Below are positions 58,292 to 64,000 of a stretch of 64,000 bases of DNA, one piece after another. The stretch spans positions 62,001-126,000 of the forward strand of contig CAYLNH010000001.1 of the NCBI GenBank assembly GCA_964384625.1. The letters are read 5' to 3'. The notes below the pieces were generated by a model. The model was not told the origin of the DNA, ran no database searches, and was given only the letters and a program-made list of their open reading frames with translations. The stretch is from CAYLNH01 sp964384625. GTDB taxonomy: Bacteria > Verrucomicrobiota > Lentisphaeria > JABSQK01. Made by a program: the position numbers and the translations under genes. How positions within the stretch are numbered: position 1 is the first letter of the stretch; each line of letters starts with the position of its first letter.

Positions 58292-58998
58292 CCCCGCTGA
58301 TGCTCATCCACGGCTGGGCCGGCAGCCCTCACGTCTGGCAACCGCTGGCGGCTCACGGTCTGCACGTCGGCGCTCACCCCGTTTTCCGGGATGTCACCAC
58401 CGTAGACGGATTCGGCGTCGCCGTTGAGCGGGCCCTGCCGCCGGCCCCCGGCATCGTCATCGGCTGGTCACTCGGCGCCCTGCTCGCAATCCAACTCGCT
58501 CACCGCTGCCCCGCCCGCGTCCACGGTCTCATCCTCATCGGCGGCACCCTGCGATTCGTTGACGAGCACCGCCGGTACGGCTGGCCCAAAGGCGCGATTG
58601 ACGCCCTGGCCCGCCGGCTCGAACGCGATCCGGTCAAAGCCCTCACGCACTTCCGGCGGCAGTTCTTCAGCCCGACAGAGGCAGCGGCCGTTGCCCCGTT
58701 CCTGCAGATGTTCCCCGGCACGGACTGCGGCGATTTCACGGTGGCCAGCCTGCAGGCGGGGCTGCATTTCCTGGAAAACACCGATCTCACCGATATCGCC
58801 GGACAAATCAAATGCCCCGTTCTCTGGATCCACGGCGCCGCCGACGCCGTCTGCCCGATCGCCGGCCTCGACTTGATTCCGGCCGAACACCAAACCTATA
58901 GTATCCCGGGCGCCGGACATGCGCCGTTCTGGACCCGCCCCGACGCAACCCTCAAACCGATCAACGAGTTCCTGCAGAACCATGGCTGCCATGATTGA
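58288..58998 (+). CDS. bioH: Alpha/beta hydrolase, BioH-like pimeloyl-ACP methyl ester esterase
   Basis: This 236-residue hydrolase has the oxyanion motif LIHGWAGSPHVW, nucleophile elbow GWSLGA, Asp in HGAADAVCP and His in GAGHAPFW. The adjoining bioC gene supports the BioH role: removing the methyl group that BioC places on the biotin precursor. The sequence is also compatible with other small esterases, so the symbol rests on context. Confidence 0.8.
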   Translation: MTPLMLIHGWAGSPHVWQPLAAHGLHVGAHPVFRDVTTVDGFGVAVERALPPAPGIVIGWSLGALLAIQLAHRCPARVHGLILIGGTLRFVDEHRRYGWPKGAIDALARRLERDPVKALTHFRRQFFSPTEAAAVAPFLQMFPGTDCGDFTVASLQAGLHFLENTDLTDIAGQIKCPVLWIHGAADAVCPIAGLDLIPAEHQTYSIPGAGHAPFWTRPDATLKPINEFLQNHGCHD

Positions 58999-59809
58999 CA
59001 AAGACATGCTGACCCGCCGCTTCGGGCGCACAGCCAGCGTCTACGAAAGCGTCACACCGGTTCAGGCCTCCATGGGCGGCCGCCTGCTCGACCTCGCCTG
59101 CAAGGCCCTCGGCCGCCGCGATATCCGGCATGTCCTCGAACTCGGCTGCGGCACCGGCAGGCTGACCCGCAAGCTGATCAACACCTTCCCCGAAGCCCGC
59201 ATCATCGCTGTCGACATCTGTCCGGAAATGGTCACCCAGGCCGCCTATAAGCTCAAGCACGACCGCCTGGAACTTTTCGTGGCCGACGCCGAAGAGATCG
59301 CCGACGAAGGCGAAGGCATCTACGACCTGATCATCTCCAATGCTACAATTCAGTGGTTCACGCGGCCTGAGGAGGTCCTGCCGGCCTATCATAAACGCCT
59401 CAAGCCCGACGGCTGCCTGGCCTTGTCCAGCTTCGGCCCGGACACCTTCCGGGAGCTGCAGGCGGCCTTTGTGCACGCCTATATGCAGGCCTCTGAACCG
59501 GCCGAACCGCATGTCATCGACTTACTCACCGCCCGCCAGTTCAGCAGCCTGCTGCCCGGGGCGGAGGTACTCGAGGAATATCGGATCGAGGAGTTCGAGG
59601 ATGTCCGCGGCTTCCTCAAAAGCGTCCAGCGGGCCGGCGCCGCCTACCAGCCGGAAGCCGCGCATACGCTCAGCCGCAAGGTCTACGGTCTGATGACCGA
59701 GTACTACCTCGAGAACTTCAAGACCGAAACCGACCGCATCCGGGCCACCTACCACCTGCTCTACATCCTGGCCGGCGAAGGCAAACTCAATCCAATCCCC
59801 ATCGATTGA
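58982..59809 (+). CDS. bioC: Malonyl-ACP O-methyltransferase BioC
   Basis: This 275-residue SAM-dependent methyltransferase has the BioC opening DKDMLTRRFGRTASVYESVTPVQASMGGRLL, SAM loop VLELGCGTGRLTRKL, IIAVDICPEMV and the family segment SNATIQWFTRPEEVL. Methylation lets fatty-acid synthase build the pimelate chain of biotin. Starts at 58982 or 58991 overlap the bioH end by 17 or 8 bases. bioF, A, D and B are not in this window. Confidence 0.9.
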   Translation: MAAMIDKDMLTRRFGRTASVYESVTPVQASMGGRLLDLACKALGRRDIRHVLELGCGTGRLTRKLINTFPEARIIAVDICPEMVTQAAYKLKHDRLELFVADAEEIADEGEGIYDLIISNATIQWFTRPEEVLPAYHKRLKPDGCLALSSFGPDTFRELQAAFVHAYMQASEPAEPHVIDLLTARQFSSLLPGAEVLEEYRIEEFEDVRGFLKSVQRAGAAYQPEAAHTLSRKVYGLMTEYYLENFKTETDRIRATYHLLYILAGEGKLNPIPID

Positions 59810-59992
59810 CCCCAGAGCCCGGAACGAACGCCGCGCCCAGCCGGTTACTATTTCGCGTCAGTACCGGCACACTCCCGCCGTCGTGCAATGCCTGCTGGCG
59901 GAGCACGCATCGTACCCGGACGCCAAGCAAAAAGCGGAACCCAGTCCATACCTCTTTCGACCGTGCTCAGGGACCCCGTCAAGGACCAACGC

Positions 59993-60021
59993 AAAAGCGC
60001 CCGGACTTTCGTCCGGGCGCT
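59993..60021 (-). terminator. Terminator of the YXWGXW lipoprotein gene
   Basis: AGCGCCCGGAC (59996-60006) pairs perfectly with GTCCGGGCGCT (60011-60021), loop TTTC. On the - strand the stem is followed by TTTTGCG. On the + strand only a weak T stretch follows, but it may also stop bioC transcripts. Confidence 0.75.
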
Positions 60022-60049
60022 GGAGTCGTTTTCAAAATCTGTTCCGGGC

Positions 60050-60424
60050 TTACTTATGTATTTTGATCGGCTTCTTGATCTTTTTCCCTTTGGTGACCTT
60101 CCAATGCCCTTTTCGCCAGACCCACTTCTTACCATCCCAACGCCACGAACCGCTCACCCAGACCGCATGCGGATGCGGTTTTCGCGGTTTGACCACCCGC
60201 GGCGGCTTCTTCGGCATCGGCGGCCGTTTCACCACCACCACCGGCCGTTTCGGTTTCGGCGTAACAATCACCTTCGGCTTCGGATGCGGATGCGGTTTCG
60301 GCGTGACCACGACCTGCCGCCGCGGCGGCCGGCCTCCCGGCACCACGACGCAACTGCTCACCGACACGGCCAGGACCACACCGGCCGCCAACCCCATGCC
60401 AACCTTCGTAACTGCTCCCTTCAT
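60050..60424 (-). CDS. Lipoprotein with Pro/Lys-rich linker and YXWGXW-type repeat
   Basis: This 124-residue protein starts at 60424, where AGGAAGG precedes the ATG and a lipoprotein signal begins (MGLAAGVVLAVSVSSC). A Pro/Lys/Val-rich stretch (VVVTPKPHPHPKPKVIVTPKPKRPVVVVKRPPMPKKPP) of about 60 residues follows, then a C-terminal WVSGSWRWDGKKWVWRKGHWK of the YXWGXW repeat kind. The charge is strongly positive. A role at the cell wall or outer membrane is inferred. A strong hairpin terminator follows. Confidence 0.75.
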   Translation of the reverse strand: MKGAVTKVGMGLAAGVVLAVSVSSCVVVPGGRPPRRQVVVTPKPHPHPKPKVIVTPKPKRPVVVVKRPPMPKKPPRVVKPRKPHPHAVWVSGSWRWDGKKWVWRKGHWKVTKGKKIKKPIKIHK

Positions 60425-60877
60425 ACGGTCACCCTTCCTGTTTTTGGATCTCCAGAAAAAACACGACTGAAAGATTCCATGTGTCCCGTCGCCGGTCGGC
60501 GCCAACAGCGGCAGGACAATCGCAGGGCGAATGCACCCGCCGTCTTCGACATCTTGATCGATGGCCGGGCCGACTGCCCGAGCAATACCAGGCAGCGGCG
60601 TCACCGCTACGGACCACGATGAAATCTCCGGGCTAATCTGCCGCGCCTGAGCAACCTGTCAAGGACGGCAGTTCCAAAGCATCTCCTTATCGATCAAGGC
60701 ATTCGCCGCCGGCTTCGCGATCATCACGACAACCCCGACACCGCTCTGCCGGACGTCAGGGATACCTTGCCGGAAAAGGCCGGCCGGCGACAGCCGGGCC
60801 GATGGTTCAGACGAAGTTCTGTGAAAAATCCCGGCCGACCCGCAAAGATTCCGCCGGCTCGCCGGTCTGAGTAGGTG
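60425..60877. other. Intergenic region, no gene seen
   Basis: These 453 bases lie between divergent genes. Open frames here are shadows without signal peptides, ribosome-binding sites or family features. Promoters for both flanking genes should lie here, but none stands out. Confidence 0.5.
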
Positions 60878-61828
60878 ATGAAAGCAATCGTCCAAATCAT
60901 CACCGCGACACTGCTGAGCTGGTGCGCATTCGCCGGGGAACCGCCACTGAAAATGGTGCCGGAACGGCGGGCGTTCTTCGCGGAGCAGCCGGATGTGCTG
61001 ACGTTCAACGGCAACCGGCTGCCCCGCGGCGCCCATCGCGCAACCGTGGAAATCCTCTACGCCGGCCGCGCGGTAATCCGCCGCGAGCTCAAGCCGGCCC
61101 TGCCGCTCACAGTCAATTTGACCTTTCCGCACCTCCGGCCCGGCGTCGTGGCCGACAGCACCATCATCGTCAGCATTCTGGACCGCAACAACCGGGTTCT
61201 GACCCGGCTCCGGCAGCCGGTCTGGTTCTACTCCAAGGACCTCCTGCAGGACCGCCGGGCTGAATTCAAACGCCTGCAGCTCAAGGTATACGCCCCGGGC
61301 GACAACAAGCTCGGAGCCGCCCTGGCCCATCTGGGGATCCCGTTCGAGACCGTCAACAACCTGACGGATCTCTCCGGGAAATGGGTGATCTGCGCCGGCA
61401 TCGATTTTGAGAAGTACTCGGGAATTATGGCTGAGATGCAGACGGTCGTGGCCGGGGGCACGTCCGTTCTGCTTCTCCCACCTTTCTCCGGCCGGACCCC
61501 CGTGCAACTGCAGAAGCTGAAGCAGATGGTCTTTGCGGACCGCGGTCACATCCGCTACTTTGACAAGCGCCTGGATACCGCCCGCTGGCACGGCCGCCGG
61601 AACATCGCGCCGGTCGGTTGCCGGTTAACCACGATCGCCGGCGACGTCGGTTTCGAAACCGGCGCCAACGGCCGGTGGGACTACGTCGAGCTGCGGCAGC
61701 AGCAGGCGCGTCTGGTGATCTGCGGCTGGGATCTGGTCAAGTACCACAAGGTCCATCCGGCGCCGGCAGTGATTCTGACGGAGCTCCTCTTGAACCAACA
61801 AACAAAACTCGGCAATGGGAAGGAATAG
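60878..61828 (+). CDS. Exported protein of unknown function, GATase-like fold possible
   Basis: This 316-residue protein has a signal peptide (MKAIVQIITATLLSWCAFAGEP). The N-terminal half has beta-sandwich character, and the C-terminal half has alternating beta/alpha segments (GKWVICAGIDFEKYSG ... VVAGGTSVLLLPPFSG) that recall the GATase-like domains of the first gene in this window. A GTG codon directly precedes the ATG. It is 3 bases before the CsgG-like gene, so they form one operon. Confidence 0.6.
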   Translation: MKAIVQIITATLLSWCAFAGEPPLKMVPERRAFFAEQPDVLTFNGNRLPRGAHRATVEILYAGRAVIRRELKPALPLTVNLTFPHLRPGVVADSTIIVSILDRNNRVLTRLRQPVWFYSKDLLQDRRAEFKRLQLKVYAPGDNKLGAALAHLGIPFETVNNLTDLSGKWVICAGIDFEKYSGIMAEMQTVVAGGTSVLLLPPFSGRTPVQLQKLKQMVFADRGHIRYFDKRLDTARWHGRRNIAPVGCRLTTIAGDVGFETGANGRWDYVELRQQQARLVICGWDLVKYHKVHPAPAVILTELLLNQQTKLGNGKE

Positions 61829-61831
61829 ACT

Positions 61832-62776
61832 ATGCGTTGTATTTATCATTGGATCTGTGTCGGTCTCCTGGCAGCTGCACTCGCCGCAGCCCAGGATAAC
61901 GCCGCGAAGGCACCGACAGTCTACCCCGCCGCTATCCTTGAATTCGCCGAACGCGGCACCGGAATGACAGGCGCAGGGAAGAACGCCGCCGACGTCCTCT
62001 TCGCCTCGCTCGCGGCAAATCAAAAGATCATCCTGGTGGAACGCGACGGCCTCAAACAGATCCTCGACGAACTCACCCTCAGCAAATCCGGCGTGGTCGC
62101 CGCCAACGACGCCGTCCAGATCGGCCGGCTCACCGGCGCCCAGATCCTGATCACCGGTTCGGTCTTCCGCGCCGGCAAGAAGACCTATCTCGTCGCGAAG
62201 ATCATCGGCACCGAAACCGGACGCGTCCTCGGCGCCAGCGTCAACGGTACCGACGACGTCGCCACACTGACCGAAGACCTGGCGAAGACGGTTTCGACAA
62301 TGATCGAGAAATCGTCCGACAAACTGATGTCGAAAGACAGTCCCGCGGATCGCCTGGCGGCGCTGCAGAAAGCGATGGCCGGCAAGACACTGCCCCCGGC
62401 GGCCGTCCGAATCACCGAAAAACACATCGGCCGGCCCGCACCCGACCCCGCGACCCAGACGGAACTCATGCTGTTCTATCGCAAAGCCGGCGGCACCCTG
62501 ATCGACCTCGAGAAAGGGACGGCCTCCCGGGCCGAACTCAAGATCACCGGCGAGGCCTTCAGTGAGTTCGCCGCCGATATCGGCCGACTCAAGAGCGTCA
62601 AGGCCCGCGTCGAAGTGAAGGTCACCAACAGCAAAGGCGAAATCGTGGCGGTCGACCGCCAGACCTCCGTGGCCGTCGACCTGACCGAACTGAAGGCCGG
62701 CAAAGCCGCCCTCCAGGAAGCCGCCGCCCGCATCGCCGAACGCCTTATCCCTAAGCTGGCAACGGCCAAGAAATAA
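61832..62776 (+). CDS. CsgG-like exported protein
   Basis: This 314-residue protein has a signal peptide ending LAAALAAAQDN. A CsgG-type domain follows: AAILEFAERGTGMTGAGKNAADVLFASLAANQKIILVERDGLKQILDELTLSKSGVV and IGRLTGAQILITGSVFRAGKKTYLVAKIIGTETGRVLGASV. It lacks a lipobox, unlike outer-membrane CsgG itself, so it is probably periplasmic. GGAAGGAA precedes the ATG. It lies directly before the sigma-factor gene. Confidence 0.8.
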   Translation: MRCIYHWICVGLLAAALAAAQDNAAKAPTVYPAAILEFAERGTGMTGAGKNAADVLFASLAANQKIILVERDGLKQILDELTLSKSGVVAANDAVQIGRLTGAQILITGSVFRAGKKTYLVAKIIGTETGRVLGASVNGTDDVATLTEDLAKTVSTMIEKSSDKLMSKDSPADRLAALQKAMAGKTLPPAAVRITEKHIGRPAPDPATQTELMLFYRKAGGTLIDLEKGTASRAELKITGEAFSEFAADIGRLKSVKARVEVKVTNSKGEIVAVDRQTSVAVDLTELKAGKAALQEAAARIAERLIPKLATAKK

Positions 62777-62802
62777 CCCCCCGGAAGCAACAGGAGACGG
62801 AT

Positions 62803-63393
62803 GTGGCAACCAGCCGGCAAACCGGCATCGCTCCGGCAGACAACCCGCAAGCCGCCGATGAGGCGGCTTTGCTGCATGCCTTCCGCCGGGACCGCACACC
62901 CGACGCATTTGAGCCGCTGCTCGACCTGGCTCTGCCGAAGATCCGCGGCGTCATCTACCGCATCGTGCTCAACGAAGACGACATGAACGACCTCGTCCAG
63001 GAAACCATGATCCGCGCCTACCATAAGTTCGACAGTTTCCAGGGACGCTCGGCGTTCTCCACCTGGGTCTGCCAGATCGGCGTCAATCAAGCCCTGAATC
63101 ACGTTCGCAAGAAACGCCCGGAACTGACTGAAGACGGCAATGTCGAACGCGATGCCGGCGCCGGCAAGGAACGGCCCGACCGACGCATGATACAGGCGGA
63201 AGAACAGAAGACTGTCGACTGGGCCATGGCCCAACTGCCCGAGCACCTGCGCTCCGTGCTGGTGCTCTCGGTCATCGAAGAGATGGAAACCGACGACGTC
63301 GCGGCCGCCTGCGGCTGCTCGAAGACCGCCGTCTACTGGCGCCTGCACAAGGCCCGAAAGAAACTGCGCCAACTCGTGGCGCAGAGCAACTAA
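62803..63393 (+). CDS. ECF-type RNA polymerase sigma factor
   Basis: This 196-residue sigma factor has sigma-2 at about 50-105 (IYRIVLNEDDMNDLVQETMIRAYHKFDSFQGRSAFSTWVCQIGVNQALNHVRKKRP) and sigma-4 at 138-190 (AMAQLPEHLRSVLVLSVIEEMETDDVAAACGCSKTAVYWRLHKARKKLRQL). The start is GTG at 62803, with AGGAG 6 bases upstream; an ATG two bases earlier is in another frame. It is followed after 10 bases by a membrane protein that likely acts as its anti-sigma factor. Confidence 0.93.
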   Translation: MATSRQTGIAPADNPQAADEAALLHAFRRDRTPDAFEPLLDLALPKIRGVIYRIVLNEDDMNDLVQETMIRAYHKFDSFQGRSAFSTWVCQIGVNQALNHVRKKRPELTEDGNVERDAGAGKERPDRRMIQAEEQKTVDWAMAQLPEHLRSVLVLSVIEEMETDDVAAACGCSKTAVYWRLHKARKKLRQLVAQSN

Positions 63394-63403
63394 GGGACCA
63401 GCC

Positions 63404-64000
63404 ATGCGTGATGATATCGACAAACAGATCAAGGACTGGGGCGAACGAACCCAGCCGCCGCCGCTTGAAAGCCGCAGAAAGCAACAGATCCTGGAGGCCC
63501 TTGCGAATACTCCTGACCAGCAGAACAACGAAACTGCTGTTTCCCCAGTCAGGAAGTTCCCGGTGCCACTGGCGTGGGCTGCGGCCCTGATCCTCGTTGG
63601 CGTCACGATCGGCGTCCTCCTCACCAGAGCTCCCAACGGAACTCCCCCCCCGCCAACCGGCGACCCGGTCAGCGGCTTGAGTCAGACAGATCTCGACGAG
63701 ATCCGCGTGGTCGCCGCCGAGATCGACCGCTTGTTCCCCGAAGGCGTCCAGTGGATCTCCAAAGTCAATGGCAAGGTCACTTTTGAGCCGCGTAACAAGA
63801 GAAGGATCTCCACCGGCGAAGACAAACAGGTCCTGATCTCCTATGCCGTGCTCAAGCAAACCGACACCGGCAAATGGCAACAGCTCTCCCGCCACGATAT
63901 CGTCACCTACGCCAACGAACCCGTAGAAATCACTGCCGGTGATGACGTCCGCATCTGGTGCCATCTCACCGACGACGGGCATGCCATGATCGACGCGCAG
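63404..64000 (+). CDS. Membrane protein, probable anti-sigma partner, 3' partial
   Basis: This frame starts at ATG 63404 and is still open at the window end (199 codons seen). About 50 cytoplasmic residues (MRDDIDKQIKDWGERTQPPP ... RKQQILEAL) are followed by one transmembrane helix near residues 54-73 (VPLAWAAALILVGVTIGVLL), a Pro linker and an extracytoplasmic domain. The layout and the place right after an ECF sigma gene suggest an anti-sigma factor. The zinc-binding HxxxCxxC motif of ZAS anti-sigma factors is absent. Confidence 0.65.
   Translation, partial: MRDDIDKQIKDWGERTQPPPLESRRKQQILEALANTPDQQNNETAVSPVRKFPVPLAWAAALILVGVTIGVLLTRAPNGTPPPPTGDPVSGLSQTDLDEIRVVAAEIDRLFPEGVQWISKVNGKVTFEPRNKRRISTGEDKQVLISYAVLKQTDTGKWQQLSRHDIVTYANEPVEITAGDDVRIWCHLTDDGHAMIDAQ

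Overview
The window reads as a draft (metagenome-type) contig from a high-GC bacterium of the PVC superphylum, most likely Lentisphaerota or Kiritimatiellota. This is inferred from the MoxR/DUF58/VWA cluster with giant membrane partners, HEAT and toroid-fold secreted proteins, a fused GlcD/GlcF-type oxidoreductase, a UroD-family protein beside a nucleoside hydrolase, and the ribosomal gene layout. No rRNA or phylogenetic marker was compared. Two runs of exactly 100 N (2401-2500 and 3328-3427) are scaffold placeholders, and both fall inside tandem repeats.

Region 1 (1-14.3 kb, + strand): an envelope or chaperone operon made of a GATase1-like protein (5' cut by the window), MoxR ATPase, DUF58 protein, BatA-like VWA protein, a second VWA membrane protein, a 1355-residue membrane protein and a secreted alpha-toroid protein. 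From DUF58 onward every junction is a 4-base overlap, partly through a 13-codon mini-ORF. Between moxR and the DUF58 gene sits a foreign-looking block: a four-helix-bundle (23S rRNA IVP/Avd-like) gene bracketed by oppositely oriented tandem arrays with 20-bp terminal inverted repeats. This is the best candidate for an undescribed system in the window.

Region 2 (14.3-26.4 kb): metabolic and envelope genes. They are two secreted proteins of unknown role, a fused FAD/Fe-S dehydrogenase, an AraC regulator with a likely leaderless transcript, a lipoprotein, an aldo/keto reductase, and a UroD-family/nucleoside hydrolase pair.

Region 3 (26.4-53.8 kb): the informational core. On the + strand: LysM protein, pyrE, adk, infA, rpmJ, rpsM, rpsK, rpsD, rpoA, rplQ. 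Converging on it, on the - strand: rpsA, then tRNA-Thr, tuf, tRNA-Trp, secE, nusG, rplK, rplA, rplJ, rplL, rpoB, rpoC, then rpsL, rpsG, fusA, rpsJ, rplC, rplD, rplW, rplB, rpsS. The usual rplV-to-secY block is absent between rpsS and adk, so the S10/spc/alpha cluster is split here. Strong promoters (before tRNA-Thr, rpsL and adk), intergenic hairpins and two facing terminators are visible.

Region 4 (53.8-64 kb): an atypical Ser/Thr kinase, a 0.6-kb non-coding stretch with a perfect 24-bp palindrome, a PSP1 protein, an O-antigen-ligase/TPR protein, BioH-like and BioC proteins in a tight operon, a YXWGXW-type lipoprotein, then a secreted protein, a CsgG-like protein, an ECF sigma factor and a membrane protein (probable anti-sigma partner) that runs off the window end.
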